DNA from: Acanthaster planci
Lineage: Eukaryota; Echinodermata; Asteroidea; Valvatida; Acanthasteridae
Reading direction: 5' to 3'
Assembly: GCF_001949145.1 (NCBI RefSeq)
Contig: NW_019091551.1
Location: 297,716-361,715, forward strand
Length of the DNA stretch: 64,000 bases
The notes beneath the pieces are model-generated. The model was not told the origin of the DNA. It saw only the letters and a list, made by a program, of their open reading frames with translations, and did not search any database. Both the position numbers and the translations under genes were made by a program. Every line of letters starts with the position of its first letter. The first letter of the stretch is position 1. Shown in pieces: positions 11,774 to 25,100 of this stretch.

Positions 11774-14700
11774 TATGTATGCACTGGTCAAAACACAAGT
11801 GTTCATCTTGAACTTTGAAGTGGAGGAGATGGGGGAAAGTTAATGGGCAAATTGAAGAGAAAAATTGTTGAGAATAGAGAGTATGAGAGAATGTGGATTT
11901 AGGGGCTAAATAACAAGTTTATTAATAGGTTTTAATGTCATGTAAAGTCGGTCGTCAGGGTTAGCATGGAGCTATGTAAGATGGATACTTGTCTTCATAC
12001 TCAAGCTAGCACTGGATTTTATGTTTGAACTCATTCTCATTAAAAACTTACTTGATGGCAAACCCTGAGTGTTGTACTGTGGAATACATTGAGGTGCCTT
12101 TTAGTGTATACATATGACTTAAAAATTTGTACTCAAACTCAAAATACATGCACATGCACTGCAAGAACAATCATGGATACATTTTGAAGCAGTTTCGCAT
12201 GATTTGAAGATTTTCTTCAGTACGTTAACTTTTATTACAAGTCTGGAACTTGTAAGATTTGATTTTTGAATTTAGCTCTCAGGTCTTTTATGTCGAAAGT
12301 TGAGTTGATTGCTTTTGATGCACCCTTAGCTTCTTATCCATTTGTTCAATTGAACTTGGAAGGATGTGCTGTGTTTTTGGCAGGGTCCTGTTACTGTACA
12401 GTTAAGATTTGTGAAGAGATGTAAGAAGAGCAACTTGAGGAGGTGAGCAAGAAAGATAGTTGCTGGTTATTGTTTGGAAGACAAGCAGATTGTTTTGTGT
12501 ACTATAGCATTGGATGTAGTGGGCAGAGGTGCTAATAGGCCCACAGGTAGTTTGTGGGGTCCTTTGTGTTTGTTGATAGGCTTACCATGCTCTAACTTCC
12601 CATAAGATGATAAGGAGGACAGGGGATCCACAAGGACTCAACAGGTTCTGTAGAATAAAGAGAGGTGCATTTTCTGTCGTCTGCTGTCAGGCCATAGAGT
12701 TATGGTCAGCCAGGGTTAGAGTCTAGCAAAACATTAATTGCTCACATGCTTTGACTAAAAGTACATTTTTGTTCATTATTGTTTGAAGAAAGTTTAAGTT
12801 CTTAAACTGATATATTGACAGTTAAAGGAAATCCATGAAAATCAGAGAAAGAATTTTAGAGCACATTTGATCAGAAAATTTACACCCTTAAGTGTTTGTT
12901 TTTACTCCATGGATTCTTAATAGATTATCTTTTTGAGGCATCTTCATGTTGAGTGCGGGTAAAAGGTTGCTGGAATTTGTTCCAACAAATGAGGATGAAT
13001 TTATCTATACGAGGGATTTCTTTTTTTTGTGATATACATGTATAGGTATCAATATTTTTGACTTTAGTCGATTCTTATCAGTACATGTAATTTTGTTGGT
13101 CTTGATGAAAAAGAACTGTTTGGCTCTTTATGCCATGGCTGAAGCACCTTCACCACCTTAACGTGATGCATGTGTTTTGTGCAGGTGTGACACTTTTCAA
13201 TCTGAAGTGTTTAAAGTCTGGTGCTTTGGGGAAATGTTTGTTTGGTGGTAAAACTGACGGCCGTTGATTTATGCTGGGCTGGTATTATTATGTAGCATTT
13301 ATTTGTGTACCCTGTTTGAGTTACCTCAGCCTTTGTAGAACACATCTATTTGGCCTATCCTGGCAAAGATTTTTGGCTTTGTTTTGGCTCCTCATAAAAC
13401 ATTAATAGCAGCTCATTAAAAGTGACAAAAATGAACTGTTAGATCTGTGAAGGATGATATTGCCTGGCATCTCATTTATTGTATACATTTTGTGGGCCTA
13501 CTACAGTCAATTTAGGGGGTGAGTGATCTTAATCAAAAACCCATCCAAAGTGCTTTGCACCTGTAGCAGGGTCCTGCTGCATTTGGATTTTTGTTTTGCT
13601 ACAACCCTGGATGGGCAGATTGGGAGAGACATACAAAGAAGATGGTAGGGATATAATAAAAAGGGAACTTGTGGACAGAAAAAGAGGGGACAAAAATGGT
13701 GTCAAGGTGTGAATGGAAGATTAATGCACTTTGAATGGGGACTAGCAGAGGTGTGAAAGGCATGATTGATGTTGAAACCCACAATGTCCTTGCAGCACTC
13801 ATGCCTTGTTCCTGTCCTTGTGTTCAGTGTCACTGGGCCCTGTTGTAAGGATGTCTGGTCTATACACTGCCATACACTAGTCACACACTTGTTCTTATAT
13901 ATCAAAGCCATCCCCGACAGCGTCTGTTTTTCCATTCTTCTTCCCCCTTTGGATTTTAATCCGTCTTTTCATAAAAACCCCAGCAGTTGGAAGATCAGTA
14001 ACAAAGAAAGCGTCCTGACTCAGCTTTAAAAGGAAGAAAAAAAAATGACGCAGACATTTCTCTCTTGTCCCAGTCTATGAAATTGGTTGGACATTAGGGA
14101 TTAGAATCCAGGATCCTTTCAGTTGAATGAAAAAAGTGGGTGTTGGACTGTAGTTTTGTTTGGGTATTGGCAGTTTCTCAGGCAGTTTGGCTCAGAAGAG
14201 TTGGCTGCATTAATTCAATTCATTCCATCCACAATGAATGCTTTGTGTGTCAGAAATTTTCCCTTGGTGTTTGAGGGAAAGTGCCATCTTGGATGCTCTG
14301 ACAAAAAGTAAAAATAGCCTGACTGTAAATTGGTGTCACATTTTTTCCCTTGTTGTAGTTGTAAAAATGTGCTGCAAGCATGGTTGAAATCCAGTGTTAA
14401 AAGTTAGAACAGACTATATTACATGTACATGTATTGTATGTATTAATGTCACAGCCAATACTTTTTAGCCTTTTGGATGAGGAATATGAAATGAAGGACC
14501 ATTGTAGCCATGAGAGAATAGTTCTCATAGGACTGTTACTTATGAGTTAACATAACACCCTTGCATCTGGAATACTTATGTGATTCTGCCATGTATGAGT
14601 TTATTTAGTTACATATTTGAAACATATATGTACCTTTAAGCTTCTCTTCTCAATCATACAGTTTACATCTGTGTCACTTGAGAAAAAAATTTGAAATGTG

Positions 14701-16029
14701 GCTAACTAAATATATACTTTATAACGTGTCGATAAGTAGGGCTTTTCATCCAAAGTCAATTGATAACAATATTACCAGAAATTTCATAATTAATGATTGG
14801 GGAATGAGTACTCCTGGAGCAAAATATTCTGGGTTGATGTAGCTCTCTCTCTGAGGTCATGGCTTAGGGTCATCTACATGTAGGCACAAAAGTGGGAACT
14901 GAAAATCATTGGATCTCTGTGTAGGAGTTGGGACAATTACAGTCGCCCACTGGGCCGTGCCCATTGAATGGGGTTTGGTATCCAGCATCATAACAGCACA
15001 CCTCATCCGTGTCATTGGACAAATAGACCCTCCCTGACTAACACTGTTACTGTGAACCAGTCACAATAAGCAATGAAGTGAACAGCATGAGTGGTGAAGT
15101 GTTTGCAGCAACACACAGGTAGAAGGGACACTGTATGCTTGAAGCTTCCCAGTCAGTCACATCAAACTTCTGTTTTAAAACATTCCTGTTCTTACTGCTG
15201 TTTTAAGACAGTGTCACCCTAAATGTGAAATTCGCTTGGCCAAGTATGCATGGAAGTTGTTTTTAAGTTTGCACCTTTAAAACAGTTTCACTTTAGATAT
15301 GGTGAAAAGATCACTTGTTATTGTGTGCTTTTGTGATTTTGGGTGTTGGCATTTTATTGAGTTCCTGTTTAAAAGAAGAGGAAAAAATCATACCTCTGCA
15401 TTGACATATGGAGCTTCTGGGTTCAGGGAAGGTTATACCCTTGTATTATGTACGTGTTTATGGGATATGACAGGCAGCCAAGCAGAGTTGGAAAAGGTCT
15501 TCCTCTCCTGAGTCAGTATTTTAAATGCCTAGATTTAAATCATTGGAGTGTTTGACATAATTGAGAATTTAAATAATTGAGCAACCACGCAACATTTAAA
15601 GATGTGATTACCAACCGATGTCTGAAATTTTAAACATACCTTCGCTATTGTAAGGCAAATTATTTTATCGGAAAGTTTGACTAACTTCTATATGTTCCTG
15701 AATCTGCTGAGCAGAAAATAATTATTCAGAAAATATGTTATAAATGCATTAGAGTATATTTCCAATGCTTCAGAATTCCACCCTCTGTTTTTTTCGCACA
15801 AGGTGAGTTTCAACAGGTTTTAAACAGTTAAACAAGACTTCATAAAGAAGTTTAGGTACATCTATACTGTTTTCATTCTCTGAAATTTAATAATTGTGGA
15901 GGATATCACATGTTTGAAATAGCAGTATCACATTTTCAAAATCGATTCTTCATATTTATCAACTCTGTTGTATACTTTCAAGTATACATGTGATAGACCT
16001 TTTCAAGAACATTTTAGATTTCAAGACAT

Positions 16030-16330
16030 TCAAGCATCACAGCCTCTCATTTCAGCAAAGTATCCCGGACTGATGTTAACTTTTGCAATTTGCCCTTTTC
16101 AATGTAAAGTTCGATGACACTTTGTCTGTGCTGCCTCCTGCATGCACATCCCCAAGACCTCGAATAGTCTTTCCATTAACACGCTGGTTCTGTAGTGCCA
16201 TCAATCACATTTCCTTCTAAATTAACACTGGTCCAGCCAAAAGCCAACTTCTTCCTCAAGAGATTGGGGCCGCATTTTAAGAGGGCCTTGTCTATAAAAT
16301 CCTTGATTTCTTCTTTTACTGTGGAAATGA
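16030..16330. other. Non-repetitive block, possible conserved element
   Basis: A locally more complex stretch with several intact CpGs between AT-rich intron-like flanks. No frame, repeat signature or splice pair supports another reading. It is listed only as a place where cross-species alignment would be informative. Confidence 0.2.
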
Positions 16331-17179
16331 AGCTTTTCCTGATAGGATGATTTCCTTTTTAAGAGAAATCTGATGGAGCAAAAGTTTCAAGAGGACCTTT
16401 TTGAAAGAGCACTCAAATTAGTGAACTAAAGAAAGAATGAGCATGCTGTATCAGATTCTTTACTCTCAATGCTCACTCATAGCATATAAAAAATATTCCT
16501 GTAAAGCCTTAGATCTAATGGGATGGCAGATCCAGGATTAAGGAAAAGGAGAAACTGGTATTTAGAAATGGGACACCCTAAATGAGCAGGTCTCATCTTT
16601 TATCATGCTGTTGAACATGTCTATCCTTAAAGTTAATGAAAAACCAGTTCAGAGCCAAAGAAACATAAACATGTGAAAAGTAGGCCTATACCCTATAAAA
16701 AGAGCATAAAATAGAGAGGGCACACCAGGTGCATCCCATTTTGGGTCTGCTGCTACCTCAATTGAGACAAAATTCCAGTTTTAATACTACATTGTAAATA
16801 TTTCTAAAAGTTTTTTTTTATATAAGAAATTCCATTTTTGAAAAATGCCCCAGTCGACTCATGGTTTAATCTAATATTGAAGTGCCTAATAAGTGGCTGG
16901 TTGCATAATCCAGTCAGCCAAAATTTTGAACATGTTTTATGCAATAACCAAGCTCTTTACTAACAAGCAAATGAGCATATATTATTTTAAAAAAATCACT
17001 GCTTCTGCAATTAAATTATGTTGGGGCACTTATAAGCATGTCAAATTTATGTGTTTGGCTGAGTGAAGTCGAAAGGGGAAAGGGCAGCAAGACAGCCCCA
17101 GTCAGAGTGTTGTCCCTGGACCATTTTCTGACAACGAAGACCTTGTTGGACTATAATTTTTAATCAGGAAGCTGCTGAA

Positions 17180-18180
17180 AACTTGTCTGTTTTCACATTT
17201 ATTTACTTGTTTGTATAAATTGTGTCCTCCTTTGTTTTATGAGTTGGAACATATGGCAGACTTACACAAGAAGACAAGGTGCACTGGCACCTGTTTGCAA
17301 TAACAAGTAATATTATTGGTCCAGTGTGGATGCACAGAGGGTCTCCCTCTTGCCAGATGCTCCTGCCAGCTCTGTTTGGCCAACAACAACCGCTGACTGG
17401 CAATAATTCAACTCCACATCTCGGCATTCATCCGGATGTCGTAAGTACTGCAACCCCTCAATGCCTGCCATCGTCACCTGGTATCCCACCAAGCCCAGGA
17501 GTGCAGTGTCAAGTTTACCACCAGGGATAAATATTTGCAGTCTGTTGCTGAATATTTCTGCCGCCCAGCGTACTGCACAATACAGCTCCGTCAAGTCAGC
17601 TGATTTTTGGGGACATTTTGGATGTTTCCGGAAGTACCCCCTCCCATCACGTCTAGATAATCTAATATTGCCCTGGGCCAGGGGCCACAGGTAACGATCT
17701 AGTTTCAGAATCCCACTGGGGGTCCCAGTGCAAACAGGTGTCTTTATCACCAGACTTCAGAACCCCTTCCACAAGACCTGTTCGGGAAGGACTTGGGGAA
17801 GATATGAGGCCTTAGATTAGACCCCAGTCTCTGTGATATGTCTCCCTGATGATCCAACGAAGGGGATATCTCGGTATTGCAATCCATCCGTGCTGTGGAA
17901 GCCAATGTGAAGTCTGACGGCAGTGGCATTTAGCCAGGTAGTTCTCTGAGGAGTCCTGAACAGCTCCAGTCCCCCCCCCCAGACTGATCTGAGCACTTCT
18001 AAATCAATCATTCCAGGATGATAGGCAGCAGTTTGTGGCAGGGTGAAAATATTTATAGGCTGAAGCGCAGTTTGGGAGTGGAATTGTGCCGCTTGATCAA
18101 AACCAGATTTCAGGTACAAGATCAGTTGAGGAAAGTGGCATTTGCTGAAAATAAATGTGTCTCATATTCCCCTTTTACTT
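17180..18180. promoter_or_regulatory. GC-richer non-repetitive block, function unknown
   Basis: About 1 kb of balanced-composition sequence with several overlapping frames on both strands (17279-17530 plus; 17313-17750 and 17817-18119 minus). None has a known domain. A GTAAGT donor-like site follows a proline/glycine-rich frame near 17440, so a non-PR exon cannot be excluded. A poly-C run of about 12 lies near 17970. The best reading is conserved non-coding or regulatory DNA, with low certainty. Confidence 0.25.
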
Positions 18181-21040
18181 GATCCCCCCCTAAGCTATAT
18201 GTACATGTAGAATAATGATGTGAAAGTTGCATCCTTTTGAATAGTGTAATAATTGCACAGTTAAATGACGGGAACGTAGTATTGGCTTTTCTATGTCCCT
18301 CTTTTTCTGAAAAACCTCATGTCCAGTGTACTGTATTACATCAGTGAACTTTGGAGACAAATATCTGAAGTCAATATAACAAGCAATTTGATATTATTCA
18401 AAACTCTCAGGAACAACAACATGAAGGTTGGATAAAATCAATTAATCCAGTTACTCATTCAGAATGAGAGGCTTACATTTGCATTTCTTGAATCCACTCT
18501 TAAGAGTAATGTGGCAAATGCTGTTATACCTCAATAAATTTCTTACAACTTGGATTTGCAGTTTCTTCCTTTTTTTCCCCACAGGTCACCCCACTCAATG
18601 TTCAATACAGATTAAAAGGTGTGATTCACATTTAGCAATTTCCATTTAATTGGCCAATATTCATGGAGGAATTTCCAGCACCCGTCCATTCTCAATTCTT
18701 TTCCCTTTTTGTGCGACATCACCATTGTCCTCTCTGGTAAAGGGGATTGGGGGAAATAAATGCTGATGCTAAATGCAGTGGCTCTATTGCCATTGGCTGT
18801 TCAGAAAGATAATATCACAATTTCCAAGCTGGCTCAATGGAGCACTTTGATGTTTTGTCATTATCACTAACAATACTTCATTGTTACCTCTATTTTCCAT
18901 ATTTATCATGATTTCATACTATTCCCTTCCTATCCTGTAAGTCTTACAAAAGAACAAAACATACCCTTATGATGCTGTGATATTTATGGGAATTGTTCTG
19001 GTTTCATAAATGTAGTTGTTATGGTCAGGTTAGTTATGAGTCAAACTTATTTTTGACAACTTAACTCTACTTTTTCTAATTAATCCCAAACAGCTTTCTC
19101 CAGTAACATTCTTAAATGTCTCTAACATTTCAAGGAAGTTTTTGGTTTTTTTTTAAATGTCCAATTTATCTTGTGGATAGAGGTGTTGCACCAGAGTAAA
19201 AGATTGATTTCAGGCAGATTGTAAGGTAGTTGATCTTTATCACCCTTTGGCCCAGACTCATTGAAAAAAAAAAGACTGTTTAGTTTTCAGAATATCCCTA
19301 GAGGGATAGAGGCAACATACACACCATGTCCTTGTCATTTAATTCTTTCTAAATTTCAGGCAATATCCTCTGGTGACCAGATTTGAGGGAGACAAGGGGT
19401 AGCAATCATAAGAATGAGGGATCTTTTGGGGGACACTTCTTCCAAAGAAATCTCACTTTTAATGGTTATTTTCTTTTTTGTCTATGGACAAACAGCTGCA
19501 AGCTGGGAATTTAGGAGTAGCCTTTGTGTCAACTTGATTGGGAAAAAGGTTTATTATTTCCGCAGTTGATTCAAGAACACCAGGGGCTATGGTCCTTTTA
19601 ATTGAAAGAAGACAATGAAGGCGTGGGGGAGGGGGTTAATGCATTGGGATGACCTGATGTGAACTTTACCAGTGGTAATTTCATCGTGTCATCTGGCCGA
19701 CAAATAATTTGGTCTGTGAAAAAGGCCCTGTGTTGTTTTTTTGGAAGGGGGAGTTCATACTTTCAAACTCAGTTTTACGTACATGTAAAAGCAAAGAAAC
19801 ACAGCAGAGAGTTGCCTTAAAATGCCTGCAAAAGAGCTGTATAAATAGAATTAAAAGAGCTGCTTTCTCAGTTTTGGTGGCAAAAATGGTGACTTTTGGT
19901 GAGTTTGGGTGACAGATGAGAATAACGTAACACCTTACCACTGCCATTTAAAAATGTTATCAAATGGAGTTTTTAGTGAATAAAAAGAGGCAAATGCTAT
20001 GGCAACATTTATAAAGAATTCCGGAAGGAACAAAAATGTGCTGTAATTCCGTAGTACCATTATTGAGTTATTACAATACACATCTTACTGGTTATTTTTC
20101 TCGCTTGGTTGAAACTGTTCACTAATATGGGCTAGTAGCATAGTTTACTAAATAAACTAGTGCATGAAACATGATTCAAGATATTGCAGAGCACAGTGCC
20201 TGATTAGACATTATACTGAAATATATGATTATTTACTGCACCCTCTGTAGGTTGTCAAGGTTCATCGTATAATGAAATATGGTGGCATTTGGTGTGGATC
20301 ATGAACTCCTGTCGAATACCGTGCTTTACCCTACAGAGGAAGAAATCGACAAATTAATTCTTGGGAAAGATTCTAAAAAAGAAAGAAAGATGTAATTAAT
20401 TACTCCAAACATAAATAACCAGCAAGGGCTGTCTTATAAAACACATATGGACTGGCAGTTTAAAACTACTGCATGTCTATCTCCCCCTTGGCCTGTGATA
20501 GATGACCATTTCCTGGCAGGCTGCAGCTTCAGGAAATGGGACTATTTTCTGATCACTGACTTGACATTTTCATGGACATTTTACCTTCAGTCACGGACCT
20601 AATTGTTTTACAGATGTGCAGTATTAATCTATTTCTACAGCTGAAATTTCATTCTACACTGGCACTGCTGTGTTCAGCATGTCATGGTACAAGTGCGCGT
20701 CATGTGCACCAAGGAAAATCTTATTTCTGCTTGTGAAAGGCAAATTCCGTAGATATGGCTGGAGGGGTGTTTTAAATATATATGATGTACAAAATCATTT
20801 GAAAATATTACTTTTGATTCTGATTGGACTTTACTGAATTTGTTTATTTGTTTGATTATTGGGAATGAAGGTGTGAGGGAGCCTGCAAAGCCTGCAGTAA
20901 ATGGACCCTTAGTGTTGCATTTTCATAGTTACAGGACAAGAACAAGAAATAAAGCAGTACATGTAACTATATAACCCCAGAACTATGCATGTAATTAGTT
21001 CTTACTCTTTTAGCGAAAGAGATAGTACCCACCAACATTA
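18181..21040. other. Intron-like sequence
   Basis: T/A-rich with short frames and no splice-supported exon, transposon terminus or structured RNA that I can identify. Confidence 0.35.
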
Positions 21041-22130
21041 GAACTATTTTTTTAAATTTATTTATTTCTGACAATGTTAAGCATTGTGGTAGAGACCATA
21101 CAGTCCATCTTTAACCACTTCCCGGATAAAATAAACAGAACCAGTAAACGTTAAAAAATACAAAAATGTATACACAATAAAGAATTATTCATTAAGAGAA
21201 CAAATCAATAAAGAGATAAAATTAACAAAGGAAAGGAAATGAAACAAAAATTGTGATAAAAATGCATTAAATTCAAAAGTTAAAATGAAAAGTGAATAAA
21301 GTAATACCAGTAGTTAAAGGAAACGTATTTAAGACATGCCACATTCAAGGATAAACTGTAAAAATATGTAAAGTTTGCATTAGAAAAGGAAAAAAAATCA
21401 AACAATTTATCTTTGATATTAGAATTGGAGATGAAACCCCAATTACGTTGCAGTGAAATGTCTTGTACATGTAGCTCTTCATTGACTACTTCCACTCTAT
21501 TTCTTTGGGCAATGGTTTCATATCTGCAATGAACCACCAAAGAAAGAGTAACTGACGCTGAGGATTTTTCTATGATTGTTTCAGTTGCATGTTCAATTTT
21601 ACTTACCAGTTCATCAGGGTCTTCATTGACATTGTTGGTCCTGACATGGAGGATTAGTTTGGATGGGTCGAATTTCTCTAGTAGGTTTTGTGCTTGAGGC
21701 ACAAGGTCATCCGCTTCCAAACCAAGTAGGACATGCTCATAACCTTCTTAGAGTGAGTGAGGTGATGACTTTAGATTTTCTTAGTCATGGAGTCCCCTGT
21801 AATGTTGGCACAGGTACATCAACATGGTTTGAGTTCATGCTTCCAGAAGACACCATCGTGCCAGTCGTGCATTTTTTCAAGTGTAGCTGTTGAAAGCCAC
21901 TGTTGCGGGTCACTGGATATTCATTGTAACTGGTGTCAATGTTATTGTCAGTGGACAATAGGAAAGCAGCATTGCCAGTGGAATCTTTTGTCTTTGTTAG
22001 GGCTGCAGTGTCTTCCCACAGTATCTTAATGGCCACGTGCAGATTTCCCTTTTTGGATTGGAGGGATTCCACTTGTGAATGCAAGGCACTGTTCTGGATG
22101 ATGTATTGTCTGAGACCCAAGACCTCTTAA
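21041..22130 (-). mobile_element. LINE remnant with ORF1-type SGNH segment and 3' tail
   Basis: Read on the reverse strand, 22120-21800 encodes a short coiled-coil-like stretch (SALHSQVESLQSKKGNLH). A GDSM motif follows at about 21798-21787 (SGNH block I) in another frame, then DPSKLILHVRTNN near 21660-21625 (block III, where GTND is expected) and SSASVTLS. The reading frame shifts between the GDS block and the block III segment. A 3' region ends in AAATAAATAAATTT-like sequence near 21050. ORF1 proteins with esterase-like SGNH folds are known from CR1/L2-type LINEs. No reverse transcriptase is present between the two ends, so this is an internally deleted, dead copy. Confidence 0.65.
21280..21720 (-). 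pseudogene. LINE ORF1 SGNH-like open frame, decayed
   Basis: A 146-codon frame holding the second half of the SGNH-like domain. Residues 1-95 look selected (PSKLILHV, NEDPDELVSKIEHATETII, SSASVTLS); the last 50 residues are Phe/Tyr-rich readthrough of 3' sequence. Block III is altered: the expected G-T-N-D reads R-T-N-N, removing the conserved glycine and aspartate. The N-terminal block with GDS lies upstream in a different frame. It is part of the LINE remnant 21041-22130 and not a host gene. Confidence 0.6.
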
Positions 22131-25100
22131 GCCATGGAGGAATTGTTTCAATTCCCTTACACCTACTTGCAGATCTGGAGAATTATGGGATAAATGAGAT
22201 TGGGAAGCACTTTCACATAAATCTGGACATGTACATGTGTACATGTACACAACTTGTATTTGTTATTATACAATTATTGCCTTCTATGTTGGGGTCCATA
22301 GTGTTTTTGTACACCAGAGGGAAAAATGGCATGAGAGGCAAAACCAAGGGTGCCATTTAACCCTGAAGATTTACAAAACCCACGGGAGTTCACAATAGGT
22401 AACAATTGTTTTGTTGTACCACAGTAACAGATTTTATGAATGCAAAGGAACAAAGTGAAATACATGTTGCTGTTCACAATGCATTTCATTCACTGAAACT
22501 GTCTTCGCTAACAAAGTGTCAAGTTGAACAAAACTGAATAATCAGTAAGGAGTACCTTGTTTTGTCTTGATATTTCCGAAGAAATCTTTTAGAAAGTTCC
22601 TTAATTCTGTCTTGGAAAAATGTGGGTTCTTCCCCATCATCCCTGTATTTGTAGCAATGCAAATTTGGAACCATTGTATTCCCACTTGCGCAGAATGTTC
22701 TGTTGTTTTTTTGATGATGCTATCCTGCACAAAAAGAAAATTGCTGATCTCTTTTTTTGAACAAGAGAAGAACCTCATCTTAAAAATGAACTTGCTGTCA
22801 TCTATCAACATTGTTATGGTGAAATTAACAGCAAAATTGACCCAGTTAGAACATGAATGAATGAACAAAAATGGCGATTGTAGCAGAAATAGTGCTTCAA
22901 TGTTCCCCACAGCACATACTTGTATATACATATACATGAACAACTAGTACCAGCTTGGCTGTACAACCTCATACCCAAGGTCATGCCAGTAGAGTACCCT
23001 TGAAACAGCACCTTCAACCTTGGGAAAGATCAAAGTAATGCACCTGGTGGGAACATTGCTGATATGTTTGTGATCTGGTACATGCATGTTTGTTGAATAT
23101 TATGCAATCGATTCTTGGTGATTAAAAAGTTGTAATCTGTTACCTCACTATAACAAATATAGCTTGTCCAGTGCTGTCAGTCTGCCAACATTTCTCTGAA
23201 CAAAAGAAAACAAGGGTAAATGAGTTAGATTTATGTATGTAGTTTAAGCCTACCTTCGATCACCCAAAGCTGTAGTAATCTCAATCAAAAAGTGACAAAT
23301 AGCTAATTTCCAGAGCCCAGTTCATTTGTCCAGATCAACCATTCAAGTAGATGTTGGTGTGTGCACCAATAAGGCCTGCATGCATGGCCCATTTCCCCCA
23401 CCCATTTTGTCATTGTTAACGGCAGACAATTAATTAAGGGTGTGTTAGCTGTGTGGAGTGGTTCCCTTGGGCCTGCTTGCCATATGTGTTTGTGCTAAGA
23501 GCCACCTACTGTGTTGTAACTTATGCTTGGTTGCCTTAGCTGCTGTTATCTTTCCAGCAAAATGACCAGAAGTCTAATCAAAATTAGAATTTAAGTGCCT
23601 GATGCTCACAGTCTTTTCCTCGTTTTTCTTTTCTTCTTTTTTGTATAAATAACAGAGAGTTGTAGCAATTTCACCATTTAGAGTTTCAAGGGGTTACCCA
23701 TACGATTGTTTAGATAAAGTTGAAAAAGTTATGCCCTAAATTTGTACAAAGAAGTGTGACCAGGATGATTCTACAGCATAATATGAAGACTGCCTTAAAT
23801 TCCTTGGATTGATTTCTTTGGACAATAGAGAACAGCATCTAAGTTTTTCTTTCTTTACCAAATTGCTTGCTTGCCCATTCCCGCATTTTATGTCAGATGT
23901 CACTAGTTTTTTAACTTAGTTGTGGTCATCCTGAGTACTTTTTTTTTCACCATGTTCTCCCCAGAGTGGAGAGTCTTTCTTAAACTGGTCTCTCAGCTTG
24001 ATCTAGATGCTAGAAATTGCCCTTTCATTAAACTTGTTTATGTTATGTAATCTACATGATCACATTAGATCCTAGCTGTGTTAGATTTTGAGGGCTTATG
24101 GACTGTATTGCTGCATCTGTGCTCCTTAGTTTACTTCTCAGATATGTGTCTCAGTTTTTATTTCATCTGTGTTTGTGTCCATGTTTTTGTGTTATGGTCT
24201 CTTTTGTTCCCTTCAGTTTGCTTTGTTCAGTTTGTGTTTTATTTTGTCATTTTGCTATTCATCTTGTCTTTTTCTCTCATGCTTTCCTCTTGGTCGTCGT
24301 GTGGGCAGTTGTTATTTCTTTTGTTTTCCTCGTCTTGTTCTTTCTTTTCTCTTTTTACTTGTCTTCTTTTGCCTTCTATTGGCTCGCTGTGTCTGCATTT
24401 GTTTTCATTATGTACATGTATTCTGGTTTTGTCTTTAATTTCGTTCTTTTTTCTTTCTACACTATCTGGCATCTTGTCTGAGGCAGCTTTCAGATTTTGT
24501 TATTTTGTCTTGTCCAATGCTGATATGTCCTGCTTGTCCTGTATTTCTATGTGTCTTATTGTATTTTTTTTTTCACTGCATGTGAGCCGTTATCTATATT
24601 GGTCTGGTTTTACTTATATTTCATATTCACTGATTTTTTTGCCATTTGATGTTTATTGATGAGAATTATTTCATGTTTCATGTATGAATGATTTTCATTG
24701 TTGGTAGGGATCTTGGTGTACACATCACTTTGATGTCAGCCCATGCTCAACCTTTTTGTAATGTTTCATATGAAATCTCCAAATATTTAAATTAAAATTA
24801 AGAAAAATGCTTATTTAACCAAAAATTGGGAGTTCTGCTGCTTTGCAGGCTCTTGCAAATTTGGGAAAGAAAACAAATTTGTATTATGTTCTTAATTTTA
24901 GAGGGATTACTTTCAAAACAAAATGAGTAAATCCTCAGTTCCCCTGGGTAGAGAACAGCCAATCAAAACAAGCCCTTTCCTAGGTCTGTACTTTGAGAAC
25001 TGTGTACTTCACACAGTCAACCTGAATGGTAGCCTGGCTGGGGGCCTGTCCCCACCGCTGTCATCATGCAGCCGAGTGGAAAAGATATATGTTACATTAT

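Larger units (their letters stand above)
10754..17179. other. Intron-like sequence with TACATGTA clusters
   Basis: No exon or transposon end that I can support, apart from the palindrome cluster at 11709-11773 and the complex block at 16030-16330. Frames such as 13766-14029 and 13702-13935 overlap each other in opposite directions and lack domains. Confidence 0.4.

Noticed and set aside
12382-12444. Possible micro-exon between TTTTTGGCAG and GTGAGC
   Set aside because: Acceptor and donor look reasonable and one frame is open, but the peptide does not match the PR domain and borders are easily found by chance.
17313-17750. 145-codon reverse frame in the GC-richer block
   Set aside because: No recognisable domain and overlapped by frames on the other strand; kept only as a compositional block.
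19240-19260. TTTGGCCC as the F-G-P motif of the missing PR exon
   Set aside because: Upstream residues in that frame do not match and no phase-0 donor follows.
24078-24659. 193-codon + frame, hydrophobic, membrane-protein-like
   Set aside because: Arises from a pyrimidine-rich stretch in which stop codons are rare in all + frames; no family, splice signals or start context.
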